The position numbers were made by a program, and so were the translations under genes. This document shows, in pieces, positions 9,310-19,577 of a stretch of 64,000 nucleotides of DNA; position 1 is the first letter of the stretch; the number at the start of each line of letters is the position of its first letter. The notes beneath the pieces were generated by a model. The model saw only the letters and a program-made list of their open reading frames with translations. It did no database searches and was not told where the DNA came from. The stretch spans positions 174,032 to 238,031 of the forward strand of contig CAUYUJ010018060.1 of the NCBI GenBank assembly GCA_963575745.1, read 5' to 3'. The DNA comes from Prorocentrum cordatum. Its lineage: Eukaryota > Sar > Dinophyceae > Prorocentrales > Prorocentraceae.

Positions 9310-9878
9310 GGTGCCGCGCCACTGCGACTATTCGATCTGGCCGCTACCGAACCGAAAAGGCCGTCGGCGCTTGTAGAACCCGAGATCCTCGATGGGAGAA
9401 CCTTTTCTGCCTGCAGCCCCTCAGTCCTTGATCGTCTCTGAGCCTGACGCGAGGTCGTCGCTCCACAGTCCATGACTCCGTTGCTTGCTGGTATTGCGCT
9501 GGCGCTGGCCTTGCCATGACACATGTCGCCCCAGTAGACCTCATCGACCATCAAGCAGTCGTCTGCGCGGGCCCGCTTCTGGTTGGGTGGCTCGGCGCAG
9601 CCCCTAGCCCAATGGCCGGGCTTGCCGCGTCGCAGGCAGTTGGCCGACGGTGTTGATGTTGGCACGGGCTGCATAGCTGCCCTTGCCCTTCCCAATGGGT
9701 ATGACGCCGTAGGTCGTGGTCTGCTGTGTGCGCCTGGAGGAGATGATCCTTTTGGACTGCCCTTTCTTCTTTTGGACTTGCCGCGCCCTTTGGTGCCCTC
9801 GCTGCTTGACCGGCCTCGTCCGCGCGAACCACCTGCTGATGCTGCGGCCGAACCTGAGCTTCCGCCTACCCTCGCCAC
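9261..9878 (-). pseudogene. Nucleocapsid knuckle and protease of the LTR element
   Basis: The frame starts with a basic, Gly/Ser/Lys-rich RNA-binding stretch. A CCHC-type knuckle follows at residues 81-94 (CLRRGKPGHWARGC, 9597-9638), in which the second Cys is Arg. Then comes the aspartic-protease motif VMDCGATTS (Asp codon 9468-9470). The knuckle would bind element RNA and the protease would cut the polyprotein. The missing Cys and the frame break before 9309 argue against function. Confidence 0.8.
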
Positions 9879-9944
9879 TGCCGGGTAGAAACCGCGCGCT
9901 AGCTTCAGGTCGTTGAACCGCTCCCTGGCGTCAGCGCAGGCTGC

Positions 9945-10375
9945 TTAAACTTCGTCGTAGTCGCCTGGGTCGAGCGCTTGCGCTGTGCTGGGGTCGCGCT
10001 GGTAGTAGCACTCGTCGCAGTCGTACCAAGTCTCGTCATCCTCCGCCCAGTGCGTCTGGTCGTGCCCGTCTGGCTCGTCCTCCAGCTCGCCAGTATAGAA
10101 CTCCTCGTCATAATACTCTGCTGCGTCCTCGTCGACTATATACTGCTTCCGTGCGTGATTCGGCTCGTGCGTGATGCTCTCCTGCCCGAACGTTGTCCCC
10201 AACGGCTCAATAACCTTGTCATGTGTGATATCCTTACCACCAACCGACATGATGACCGCCTTCTGGCCCGCGCTGTATCCTCCTCGTCGTAGCGCGAGCC
10301 AGCCTCGGACCTTCGCCAGTCGCTCGACGTCGTGCGTCGTGAGCTTGCGCTCTGCTGCGCGCGCTCTGGAAATTA
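9945..10375 (-). pseudogene. Gag C-terminal part, shifted frame
   Basis: Continues gag after a single-base frameshift near 10375. It codes ERKLTTHDVERLAKVRGWLA, then SVGGKDITHDKVIEPLGTTF, then an acidic Tyr/Asp/Glu-rich tail (DEDAAEYYDEEF) ending at a stop at 9945. The basic nucleocapsid follows in yet another frame. Confidence 0.75.
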
Positions 10376-10726
10376 GGCGAACAGCGCTTCGCCCTCGTAC
10401 CGCTTGAGCTTGAAGAGGTATTCCTCAAAATCGTCCGCGAGCTCCGTCTCATTGTCCATCTGGAAACAATTCCGCAATCTGGCCATGAGCTGCTTCGCAG
10501 CGTTGGGCTGGATGAGCTCGTCTGCTGAGCGGTCCTCAACTTCGTCCCAAGCTTCCCCTGAGAGACCTGCGCTGAGCATGAAAGCTGCTTCGCCCTCCTT
10601 CTTCTCCAATGTGAGCTTCGCGATGAAAATCAATGCCCGCTTCTCGTATTCTTTCAACTTGCTGAGCGTGCCATCGATCAGTGGAACTCCTCGCTCTGGT
10701 AGAATGTCCGCCATTGGCTTGGACAT
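10376..10726 (-). pseudogene. Gag N-terminal part
   Basis: The first Met downstream of the LTR and primer-binding site in this frame is at 10726 (MSKPMADIL). The open frame itself extends back to 11044 inside the LTR, so that earlier Met is not preferred. It contains the capsid-like motifs PLIDGTLSKLKEYEKRALIF, LSAGLSGEAWDEVED and ETELADDFEEYLFKLKRYEG. This is the usual dinoflagellate copia gag pattern. The frame ends at a stop at 10373, where one base appears to be missing. Confidence 0.8.
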
Positions 10727-10965
10727 CCTCCTGACCTGAAGCTGCAAGGGGTTGCTGTCCGAAGCGTGCTGCGCGAAATCGAAACTGCCCCGTTCTGTGT
10801 AATCAACTGTGAGATCGGCTGTGGAAGCAAACGTGGACTCTGACGAGAAATTGACCGGGCGGTCTATGAGATCCGCCGCGGGGTCGAAGCTTATGGAGGC
10901 GGCCGCGACATCTGGAGACTTGCCGCCGAGATACGGAAGGTCGAAGCGTGAGCCTGGCTCACCAG

Positions 10966-10978
10966 GATCCGCTACCAG
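10966..10978 (-). other. Candidate primer-binding site
   Basis: Read on the minus strand, TGGTAGCGGATCC directly follows the inferred 3' end of the 5' LTR. It resembles the TGGTA... start of initiator-tRNA-Met primer sites in copia elements. This placement was used to set the LTR boundary. Confidence 0.5.
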
Positions 10979-11182
10979 TACGAACCGATCAAAAACCCCG
11001 AAGACTTCGATGGCAACAATAAGAATGAACAGCCATAGTAACATCTGACGATGATGATCTCTTCACACTGCTGGCGCGCTCGACTCAAGGGCCCTAAAGG
11101 GTTTTAGCCAAAAAGTATCAGCACGCCCGCTATGCCACAGTCATGCTCTGCACAATACAACATGTACAGCGTATGTCTCACA
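10979..11182 (-). repeat. 5' LTR of the copia-type element
   Basis: On the minus strand it begins TGTGAGACATACGCTGTACA. It aligns with the 3' LTR over its whole length apart from a 38-bp indel near the TG end. The two LTRs are clearly diverged, so the insertion is old. The end does not show a clean CA. Confidence 0.8.
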
Positions 11183-11840
11183 GGGGGGCAAGATGGGGCC
11201 AGGAAGCGGTGGCAAGAGCCGTCTTCGCTGGCCGCCATATGCGTTCAGCCCTGTTCCCCGGGATTTTGGGCGCCCGAATTATCTGGGGAAACTCGGGTCC
11301 GGGGTGGGTTTGAAATTCAGAAAAACGAACCCGAATCAGCCCTGACCCGAGTTGCCCCTGATGACCCGGGGTTTTGAAGGATCGTCTTCCGTGGCGGCCG
11401 CATGCCCCAGGGCCGTCTTTGCCGAGGTCGTCTTCGCTGGCGGTCGCCTTCACCAGGGTCGTCTTCACAGGCCGTCGTCCGCGCCACAGGGCGGCCTGGG
11501 CTGCGAGCGAGCAAACAGGCGCGGCCCGAACGGGCGGGCCGGGCGTGAAGCCGGCCGCGGCGAGGCGGCCTTGGAGAGGAGGCGGAATAAGGGGACCCAG
11601 CTGCGTCACATTTCGCTTGAGACGGTATCCCGAAGCCGACCGCGGCGACAAACCCGCGGTTTCGACCGTCGAGGCGCCGACGCACTCGACGACGACGAAC
11701 AGCGGCGGTCTCGACGAAGGCGACGGCCAATGCAGCGATGACGGCGGCAGCGGCGGGGACGACGACGAATACGCGGAACTGTCCGAAGACAAGCAAAACA
11801 CGCGAACGCCGTTCAATCGTGTTGGAAATCGCGTACCCAG
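11183..11840. other. Intergenic stretch with hairpin-forming segment
   Basis: At about 11284-11358 an imperfect inverted repeat pairs GGGGAAACTCGGGTC with GACCCGAGTTGCCCC around a short loop. Upstream and downstream are degenerate GGTCGTCTTCGCTGG-type units. No gene is recognised. Confidence 0.5.
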
Positions 11841-11842
11841 AT

Positions 11843-11983
11843 GATCGACAACGACGACGACGACGACGGACGACGGACGACGACGACGACGACGACGACG
11901 ACGGACGACGGACCGCAATCGACGAAAGGCGGACGACGGACAGCGGACGGCGGACGGCGGACGGCGGACGGCGACGGCGACAG

Positions 11984-12015
<32 letters not shown>

Positions 12016-12095
12016 ACGACGACGGCGACGACGACAACGATGACGACGATGATGACGACGACGACGACGGACCGACGGCGACGGCGACACCGATG
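11843..12095. repeat. GAC/ACG trinucleotide tract
   Basis: About 250 bp of interrupted GAC repeats with GACGGCGG variants. It is open in several frames (Asp, Thr or Arg runs; Ser or Val runs on the other strand) without coding meaning. Confidence 0.9.
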
Positions 12096-12224
12096 CCGTC
12101 GGCGGAGCCGACGTTGCCGCGAGAGTTTTGGCGCGGCAGTGGGGCTGCCGCGGTGGCGGCCAGAGCAAAGCAAACACATTGGACACAACGAGCGCTTTCG
12201 GGGCAACATGCAGAAACTTCCACA

Positions 12225-12240
12225 CATACACACACTCGCA

Positions 12241-12272
<32 letters not shown>

Positions 12273-12277
12273 CACAT
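12225..12277. repeat. CACA/CACG microsatellite
   Basis: Short CA-rich repeat with a CACG core. Confidence 0.85.
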
Positions 12278-12639
12278 GCCAGGCGGAGGAACAAAGCAAA
12301 GCACATGGGAACGACTCGAAAGCCTCCCACGCTCCAGCAAAGCTTCAGTTGGCAAAACACATAACAGAAATCCGCCAATCCTGACGGCGTGTGTGAGGGG
12401 CTTGTCTGCTGGAGTCGTCATCTCCGTCAGTCGTCGTCTCCGTCGTCCCCTTTCCCTGCACCCTCCTTCTCAAGCCTGTTAGCGAGAGAAAGATCTAGCA
12501 ATGTCGCAATCGAGTCGAAGGGAGACGCCTTCCCTTTGATTCCTCCCTCGTCGGGAGGGGGTCCCGGATGGGGAAGGGGGGGTGTCCTGGACGGGGGGAG
12601 GTCAGATACGCATCCCCGCCGGGGGGTCCCAGGGCCTCC

Positions 12640-13080
12640 GAAAATACCAAGACAGGCCAATAGCGCCCCAAGAGACCCCCGAGACGGTCCAAAACTATCG
12701 GTCCAAAACGCTGTCACGCCCTCCAGACTGCCCAGGAGGCCGCCAAGACATCCCAAGAAGTTTCCAAGAGCACTGCCGAGAAGGACCCCACGGCGCAAAT
12801 TCGTTGATTCCCCTTGTCTTGTAAGGATTTGGGCGTTCTCCGCTCCCCGCCGCTCCAAGACGGCTGAAGAGGCCCCCAAGATAAGATCGCCCCGAGACGG
12901 CCCAAAAGGCCTCCAAGAGCGCCCCCAGACGGCTCCAAGAGCGTGCCCAGACGGGGAACCCAAACTGACATTTCGAGCCATCGGCTCCGAGAGGAAGTCC
13001 CCAGGAAGCCCGAAGAGGCCCCAAGAGGCTCCCGAGAGGCCCCAGAATCCCTCCCCACAGGCCCCCGAGAGCCTTCCGGA
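12640..13080. repeat. Degenerate CCCAAGA-type array 1
   Basis: Loose 10-20-bp units of the form GGCCCAAGACGGCC and CCCCAAGAGGCC. It opens with GACAGGCCAATAGCGCCCC, closely matched at 21990. The same style recurs at 21990, 23440, 43835, 44880, 57080 and 58560. Frames through it give SRRPKR-like or GLLG-like artefacts. Confidence 0.7.
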
Positions 13081-13204
13081 GAGACCCCATGCAGCAGCCC
13101 TCTGGCCCACGTCAGCGTCGTCGTCGCCGCCGCCGCCGCCGCCGTTGTCGTCGTCGTCCCCCTTCAGGGTCGACGGCACTGGCCGTAAGGCCTTCGCAGG
13201 AACA

Positions 13205-13331
13205 CCTGCCATCGCTCGGACGTCCATTCCCCGTGCGTTTTTCGACTCCTTGCGTACTTTTCGCAAGATGGCCCAACATTTTCCTCGATGGTCCCCGCCG
13301 AGACAAATGCGCACGTCCCAGTGATGCCAAG
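13205..13331. mobile_element. Family H inverted-repeat element, copy 2
   Basis: Left end CCATCGCTCGGACGTCCATT; right end GCGCACGTCCCAGTGATGCC. It shares the internal CCTCGATGGTC segment with copy 1 at 4401. Confidence 0.7.
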
Positions 13332-13805
13332 AACAGCTCAGGTGCCCGGGCGTGGGGGGGCGCCGAGACCATTGGAGGGAGGATGAAGTGCATGGAGGAG
13401 GGAGGGAAGCGTTGAGACGGAGCCAGGACGAAGACAAAACCGAGTGAGGATAAATCCAGAATCCCTGAGATCCAGCGCCCAGAAAGAGGCCTCGGGCGCC
13501 GCGGCCTCCTCAGGGCGTTCCAGAGCACTCTGAGAGCGTTCTGGGGCGCCCTGGAAACGGACTTACACCAGAGCAGCAAATAAGACCCCCCCCTATCCGG
13601 CGAAAGCATAACGCACCCGGCACCCCAGAAACGTCACACGGGCACCTCGCACCTTTAAAAATGTGAACGCAGACGAGTCTGCTCGCCGAAACAAGCACAC
13701 CGCCTGAGACATTCTCGCAATATTTTGGCTCTTATTCGCCATTACGGATCACGCCGATGGCCAAGGCCTCAGTCAAGAGGCCTTGGCCCAGCTAAACAGA
13801 GGAAA
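13332..13805. other. Intergenic stretch, nothing recognised
   Basis: Mixed sequence between family H copy 2 and a short CCT tract (13808-13838). No domain or repeat family assigned. Confidence 0.45.
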
Positions 13806-14028
13806 TCCTCCTCCTCCTCCTCCTCCTCCTCCTCCTCAAGACTCCCTTACGGCACGGCACCAACACGAACAACGACAATAATGCAAGCAATAAGACCTTA
13901 TATCTACAACAACAAGGCCAATAACAACACCAACAACAACCACAACATCAGAAACACCAACCACACCGCCAGAGAGCCCAACTTTGAAAAGGAACCGTCC
14001 GTGCCTAGGATGGGGGCGAATAATTTTG

Positions 14029-14162
14029 GCGGTGCGAGTGCTAAGATAACGCGCCGTGCGTGGCGAGGGCGATATCCTCGGATGCACTACCCCACACGAC
14101 GGCCTGGAAAAACCAATGAAACATGGGTGGTAATACAAATCGTATAAGACAAGGATGATGAA
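14029..14162. repeat. Family N repeat, copy 1 (split by a family C element)
   Basis: Contains GATAACGCGCCGTGCGTGGC, CCCCACACGACGGC and GGGTGGTAATACA, all shared in order with 14950-15105. It continues at 14343 after the inserted family C element. Confidence 0.75.
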
Positions 14163-14337
14163 TGACTACCTACCAAACCACCCCAACCCAACCCGAAGAC
14201 CCGAATTTGACCCGAATTTCGGGTTGGGTGGGTACGGGTTCCATGTGTTTTTTCGACGTTCCCCGACCCCCCCCCACTGGAAATGAAGGGCAAATTTAGG
14301 CCTTCGGGTTGGGTTGGGGTGGTCTGGTAGGTGGTGA
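14163..14337 (+). mobile_element. Family C inverted-repeat element, copy 1
   Basis: 175 bp. It begins TGACTACCTACCAAACCACC and ends GGTGGTCTGGTAGGTGGTGA, which are inverted copies. Inner arms AACCCGAAG and CTTCGGGTT extend the pairing. ATGAA occurs on both sides (14158-14162 and 14338-14342), a 5-bp target duplication. It is inserted in family N copy 1. Confidence 0.85.
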
Positions 14338-14342
14338 ATGAA

Positions 14343-15400
14343 TACAATGAGGCCAAGATCGCGTTATTATCCGGATTCGTAGTATGAGTATTAGTCTGAT
14401 TAGCAGTATCATTCTTACGATTATTCGAATTATGATTATCATACTTATACTTATTATTGATACTACTCTGATTATTGTTATTATTAGTATCAGTATTCGC
14501 ATTCGGATCAGGACTCGCATTCTTATTGTTAGTAATATTATTACTCTTAGGATTACTCGTATTAGCAGTCTTACTCTTACTCTCATCCTTATTCTTATTA
14601 GTTTCCCATGTGTGGTATTAGTGTTAGCTGCATGTGTCTTGTTAGTGTTATAAGGTTTCTTGTGCGCAGTCTTTTTAGCATTAAAATTATTATCCGTATC
14701 CTTATTACATGATTATTACGCTTGGTATTATTATACTCTTACTCTTACTCTCATATATATATATATGATCACCTTCGCTCCTGTCATTGTTAATATTAGT
14801 ATGTTCTGTATTGTTATTCGTGCCGTTATTACTATTACCTTCTTAATAGTATTAGGATTCGTACCTTCATTTTTAGTTGTATTATTAGTAGTATGATTAT
14901 TGGTCTTTTGATTCGTCTTGTCTTCTTTGACAAGCTGTCGTACTTGTTTTGTGCGGGTGCGGTGCAACGATAACGCGCCGTGCGTGGCGGGGGCAATCAC
15001 CTCGGATGCACGACCCCACACGACGGCATGGGGAACAACAAAAACGTTTCAACAGGGGTGGTAATACATCGTATAGGACAAGAATGGTGAAGAAGATAAT
15101 GCTAACAAGCTAGTGTTCTTAATTTGATTATGAATGTTATCAGTATCCGCATTCTCATTATTACGACGATTATTATCTTTATTATTATGATTATTACTAT
15201 TATCCGTAGTCTTGTTCGGATGATGACTGATTTAATACTATTATCAGTATTCTTACTCTTAGTATTACTAGTCATAATATTACTCTTACTGTTTTCTGTA
15301 TTCATAGTACTGTTCCAAAATACTTCTTGTTAGTATCATCATTATTATTCGCAGTATTATTTATACTACTCGCATTTCATTATTACTCTTATTATTCTTA
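14343..15400. repeat. AT-rich ATT-type degenerate array
   Basis: About 1 kb of AT-rich DNA made of degenerate ATT/TTA/TTC triplets (TATTATTC, GATTATTATT), in sharp contrast to the GC-rich surroundings. Family N copy 2 lies within it. Reading frames through it are Ile/Leu/Val runs with no domain. Confidence 0.75.
14950..15105. repeat. Family N repeat, copy 2
   Basis: Uninterrupted copy of the repeat at 14029. It serves as the empty-site comparison for the family C insertion: GACAAGAATGGTGAAGAAG here corresponds to the split region in copy 1. Confidence 0.75.
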
Positions 15401-15846
15401 CAAATCCAATTCCAATTGGGATACCACCCGAGCCGGGGCGCGGTATTTTTATTTTCGATCACTTGCGCGGTGCGAACAAACTATACCGTTCGGCGAAAAC
15501 CGTCCCCCAGAATTATTTCATTACGGTGCGGTGCTAATGATAACCCTGGAGGATCCCTAATAGCTTCATGCGGTTAGCCTCGTGCTGGCCCCGTCCGAAG
15601 CGAGCAGGGCGGCGGAAAGGAAGGGGTCGAGGGGACGGATGAGGGGAGTGAGGAGGGACGGGAGCGAGCAGGGAGCAGGGAGGGGTCATGATCACATGTT
15701 CTCGCAGCGTAGGAGCATGCGCTGAGGGAGGGGAAGGCGAGAGCCGCAGGGCGGAGGAGGGGGCGGAGGACACGGGAGAGAGAGGGGGGCGGACGACAGA
15801 GGGCAGAGGGGGAAGCGAGAAGAGAAGTAACGCAGAGGTCGTAGAT
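15401..15846. other. Intergenic stretch, GA-rich in its second half
   Basis: No gene recognised. The 15600-15840 part is purine-rich on the plus strand. Confidence 0.45.
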
Positions 15847-16006
15847 TTAGGTCGGGCATGTCCTCCCACAGGCGGATTGGGCGATAGATGTGAAAACAAC
15901 AAACATGCCTGAACACAATAGCCACAAGTACTCAACAGATCGTCCCCAGAGTATGTTTTTTACTACTTTTGAATATTCCTCCTGTAGAGGGGCAGGACCG
16001 ACTTCA
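15847..16006 (+). mobile_element. Family A inverted-repeat element, copy 1
   Basis: 160 bp, TTAGGTCGGGCATGTCC at the left and CTGTAGAGGGGCAGGACCGA plus CTTCA at the right. Flanked by TCGTAGAT (15839-15846) and TCGTGGAT (16007-16014), an 8-bp target duplication with one difference. The interior has GTCCCCAGAG and GAATATTCCTCC, common to the family. Confidence 0.85.
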
Positions 16007-16014
16007 TCGTGGAT

Positions 16015-16853
16015 GGTTGACCGATGCTCACCCTCAGGGCGTCAGGAACGGGTTGGAACATGGATCCCGACCCTCGTGCCCATGGTCATATCGGATCGGC
16101 GCCGAGCGTCTCAGATCAGGGCTCAGCCACCTTGGCGAAGTGATCTGCGCAGCGTGCGGTTCTCATCGCCCCAGCGGTGAGGATGGCAGCGGCAGACGTT
16201 GAGACTCGGGTGCCCAGGCAGGGAGTCCATAAGCGGCTCATGTGGCAGCCTGCCCAGCGGCGTTTCCACTGCAGGTGGTAAACCTTGGCACGCCATGCTG
16301 GCGCGGCTCTCGTAGAAACTGGATGCAGCGTTTTGGCTCGGTGTCGTGAGCGGGGGCCCGTGCTCTCTGTGCAGTGCGGGAGGTAACCCTGCACCCAGAC
16401 AACGACACTGGGGTCTCGGCGTTCTGCCCCTCCGTGTAAGCCGAGGAAGGTCCGCATCATCTGGTGGTGGGAATGCACCAGAACCAGACACCGTGCAGTT
16501 CGTCAGACATGGTGTCACCCCAATGTCGTGAGGTGGAACAGACGGGGGATCCTGCGGGGAGCTGCGGGTGCGGCTCGCTGGGCCCTTACCAGCAATCCCT
16601 CCGTCGGGTGCAGGATAGTGTTGATGGTTGCTCGGTGGTTTGCGCAGGTGGGCCGCCGCCACGCACCATGGCGGCGACGCCAGAATATGGCTGAAGGACG
16701 TACACGTTGGCTACGCCGAGGGGCAGTCCTTGAGACCTTCCGAGCCCAGCGCGAAAACTGGCCCTGAACGGCCATGGGGTAGAGGTGAGCATCGGTTGCC
16801 GGCGGGTGACATGATTAGAGGAACAACCGAACTCGTACAGAAAGACAAACTCT
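16015..16853. other. Mixed-composition region with overlapping frames on both strands
   Basis: Not repetitive and not tract DNA. Open frames of about 120-180 codons exist on the minus strand (16116-16478, 16123-16662) with several Cys and His residues, but I recognise no domain. Their overlap in different frames gives no preferred choice. It could be decayed coding sequence. Confidence 0.35.
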
Positions 16854-16983
16854 GAGGTCCGCGCGGATTTCTGGGACCGGCGCTGGACTCCTCCCCCTTC
16901 CTCACGCGCGCAGCGAGCCAGGGGCGGCGCCAGAGGCGCCGCCAGGGGAGCTCAGGCGCCGATCCAAAATCTGCGCGGAGCTT
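16854..16983. mobile_element. Family I GC-rich inverted-repeat element, full copy
   Basis: 130 bp. Left end GAGGTCCGCGCGGATTTC then GACCGGCGCTGG; right end CAGGCGCCGATCC then AAAATCTGCGCGGAGC. These pair over about 35 bp. The centre GGCGGCGCCAGAGGCGCCGCC-type core (positions 16923-16943) is itself a perfect hairpin. Confidence 0.75.
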
Positions 16984-17287
16984 CAGTAGTTTGTGTTTAT
17001 ACCTCTTCTACACAGGGGAGATGTCGACCCCCATTCCGGGCTTCGTGGAGTTCTCGAATGGACCAGAAATCTGGGGCCCAACCTGGGGATATGAACGATG
17101 GGGGGGCGTCCATCCTCGATGGGGGTGCGACCGCACAGCCACCTACGGCTGTATCCCAGGGTTTCCCCCCCTTGTCTGAGCGGCTCCATGCTTCGTCGAA
17201 ATGCCCGGGACTGTGGGAGCAACAACATTGCCTGCGAGATCACCACAAGTAGACCCATCATCCATCCCCACCGGGAGAGCACTCGAA

Positions 17288-17344
17288 GTCCTCTTAGATA
17301 GGGTCCTACCCCATCTACTCGGACCTCATCTGGGAGCGCTAGAA
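17288..17344. repeat. Family D, miniature copy (ends only)
   Basis: Holds just the two inverted ends (CTCTTAGATAGGGTCC and CCATCTACTCGGACCTCATC) with no interior. It is followed by AACCAAGCCCCAG and an AGG tract, exactly as in copy 1. Confidence 0.65.
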
Positions 17345-17357
17345 CCAAGCCCCAGAA

Positions 17358-17570
17358 CGAGGAGGAGAAGGAGGAGGAGGAGGAGGAGGAGGAGGGGGAA
17401 GAGGAGGAGGACGAGGACGAGGATGAGGAGGAGGAGAAGAAGGAGGAGGAGGGGGGAGAGGAGGAGCAGGAGGAGGAGGAGGAGGAGGAGGAGGAGGAGG
17501 AGGGGAAGGAGAAGGAGGAGAAGGAGGAGGAGGAGGAGAGGAGGAGGAGGAGGAGGAGAAGGAGAGGGAT
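17358..17570. repeat. AGG trinucleotide tract
   Basis: Interrupted AGG/GAC repeat with purines on the plus strand. Confidence 0.9.
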
Positions 17571-17760
17571 GTGCCCCCCTGCTGGCCGACCCCTCCCACT
17601 GCTCCCCCCCCCGGAGGAGGAGGCAGATGCCCTCGCGTCCCGACCTCGCGGCACTATTTCGGGGCCCAACTCGAGGGGGGGGGGGGGCAGGCTTGCGGCG
17701 CTCCGAGGCCCTGTCCCCTGCTGGGCATTGGGGATGGGGGCAGCGCAGCCAACCCGTATA

Positions 17761-17936
17761 CAACAGAGGCTCGACCACAAGAAGCCTTCCACAAGAAATC
17801 CAACCCTGAGACCCCAGGACGTCCACTGACTTTTGGTGCGGGCGCGTCACGTACTCCATAGCAAAACCATCGAAACCCAAGAAACCCAGGGCACCGTGGA
17901 GGCAAGCAGGATGTTTCTTGGCATGGGCCCCCACTG
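17761..17936 (+). mobile_element. Family B mariner-like MITE, copy 1
   Basis: 176 bp flanked by TA on both sides (17759-17760, 17937-17938). The right end is CATGGGCCCCCACTG; the left end is diverged (CAACAGAGG). The shared interior includes CAAAACCATCGAAACCCAAG and CAGGGCACC.TGGAGGCAAG. Confidence 0.75.
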
Positions 17937-18085
17937 TAAGTAAAGGCGGAGCTTTCCTGTCTCTTTTGCTTGTGCTGGGTGCCCTTCGGCCTCCTTGCGC
18001 CCACCCCGCTTCTGGGCGGTGGCCCTCTCCTCTCTCCTCCCTCCAACCCCCTCTCCTGTCCTCTCCCCTCCCCTCCTCTCTCTCC

Positions 18086-18257
18086 CCTAGATGGGGTCCG
18101 AGTAGATCCGGTCGGAGGATCGCGCTGCATCGGTGATGCATCGCCGCCATAAGCGTGGAGGATCACAGGCTCCACATCGAGCCGTATCGCCGATGCATCG
18201 GCGATGCGGCGCAATCCGCCGATCCCGTCTGCTCGGACCCCATCTAGGAGGCCTAGA
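18086..18257. repeat. Family D inverted-repeat element, copy 3
   Basis: Ends CCTAGATGGGGTCCGAGTAG and CTGCTCGGACCCCATCTAGG. The interior holds GCCGATGCATCGGCGATGCG. 172 bp. Confidence 0.75.
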
Positions 18258-18917
18258 ATCATAAGGACGCACGGCAAGGATGTAAGGGCCTTGGAGGGCC
18301 GTGTCGGCACTTTGCCAGCGGGGCGCGGCCAGCGAAAGTGGCCAAGGATGGACCGAGGAGGCAAGGATGCAAGGGTGTCATTGGGAATGTTGCCCATCCT
18401 TACCATGCGGGTTGACTATAGAATCGTGACGCTGAGAAGCCCTGTCCCATGGGGGATGGTGCTAGCAGAAGAAAAAGGAAAGATGACCAATATGCACGAG
18501 CACACACATTCGAAGATCCACGCATCTTGTCAACGACCCCCTTTGGCCCCCAGATTGCCCCAAGAAGCTATCGAGATGCCTCCTCCTCTTCCTCCTCCTC
18601 CTTCTTGCTCGCCAAGAGCGTGTCAAAACAGAGCAACGATGATGCAATATGGGCCGGCGGAGTGAGCGAAGCGACTGAAACAGTCGGACCTAGGACAGAA
18701 GAGCACCCGTCGAGAACATGAGATTCTCCGCCGGCCAAAACAGACAGAACGTCCAAGGGTACCCTCCCCTTGGATGTACAAGAACATCCAACAAACACTA
18801 AAATCATGTAGGTATCCTCCCCGAACCGACCTCGATCTGATACTTCGGTCCGACCGTACGCATGAACATAACATGTCGTTTATCCACGCATCGGCGCTGG
18901 ACCCCACATACGAAGCG
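18258..18917. other. Intergenic stretch, nothing recognised
   Basis: Mixed composition with a short CCT run near 18575-18605. No gene or known repeat family assigned. Confidence 0.45.
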
Positions 18918-18993
18918 CGCTGGGGACGGCGCCCGTGGCGCCGCTGTGGGGGGGCCCAGCGCCGGTCAGAGAAATCCGCGCGGACCTCCCCAG
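18918..18993. repeat. Family I, truncated copy (right two thirds)
   Basis: Holds the GGCGCCCGTGGCGCCGC hairpin, GGGGGGGCCCAGCGCCGGTC and AAATCCGCGCGGACCTC; the left arm is missing. Confidence 0.65.
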
Positions 18994-19109
18994 ACTAACG
19001 TTGCATGCTTATGCTCATGTTGATTTACTCTTCCTCGTTTGTTTGAGGTCAAGCGTCCTTGGTCAGGAGAAAGAGAGGCACCCTTGGTCAGGTCTTCTGC
19101 GGCGAAAAA

Positions 19110-19165
19110 AGGAGAGAGATGTAGAGAGGGAGCGAGAGACAAAGAGAGAGAGAGAGAGTTTACTC
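19110..19165. repeat. GA-rich microsatellite
   Basis: Interrupted GAGAGA repeat. Confidence 0.8.
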
Positions 19166-19210
19166 TTCTCCTTCTTCGGCGAAGGAGGGTGGGAGTGAGA
19201 GCGATAGAGG

Positions 19211-19380
19211 AATCTAGGATGAGCCGAGCAGATGGGGTCGGAGGATCGCGCCGCATCGCCGATGCACCGACGATGCCTCGGCGTGCTGAGAAGCCGAGCC
19301 CCGCATCGAGCCGCACCGCCGATGCATCGGCGACGCGGGGCGATCCTCCAACCCCACCTGCTCGGGCCCCATCTGTCGGG
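19211..19380. repeat. Family D inverted-repeat element, copy 4
   Basis: Left end GAGCCGAGCAGATGGGGTCG, right end AACCCCACCTGCTCGGGCCC. The interior contains GCATCGCCGATGCACCGACG. 170 bp. Confidence 0.7.
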
Positions 19381-19577
19381 CAGACGTAAGACTTGGGTTC
19401 GGGGGGCTCGGGTTGGCCTGACGGGGCAATCATGAAAATGACGAGACCCCGTCCGAAATTTGACGCGAACTCCCGCTGCAAACATCCCACGACAACCAGA
19501 CAGTCAGGATCCAGGACGCGGTCGTCCAGAAGCGTCGACAAACCCGAGTTCCGGCGTGCTCGAGTCTTACGCTTCTT

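Larger units (their letters stand above)
5428..11182 (-). mobile_element. Decayed copia-type LTR retrotransposon lacking reverse transcriptase
   Basis: A minus-strand element bounded by two related LTRs (10979-11182 and 5428-5590). In order it holds gag, a CCHC-like knuckle, a protease motif, a long linker domain, an HHCC-type pre-integrase region, an integrase core, a tether and a small membrane ORF. Gag-protease-integrase order is that of Ty1/copia. The reverse transcriptase and RNase H that should follow the integrase tether are absent: the acidic linker that normally precedes reverse transcriptase (6301-6714) is followed directly by the membrane ORF. Several frameshifts and catalytic substitutions show it is dead. 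G-runs flank both outer ends (5422-5426 and 11183-11188), compatible with a 5-bp target duplication but of low complexity. Confidence 0.85.

Noticed and set aside
13722-13731. ATTTTGGCTC match to the spliced leader
   Set aside because: Ten bases only, the following AAG is absent and no gene follows.
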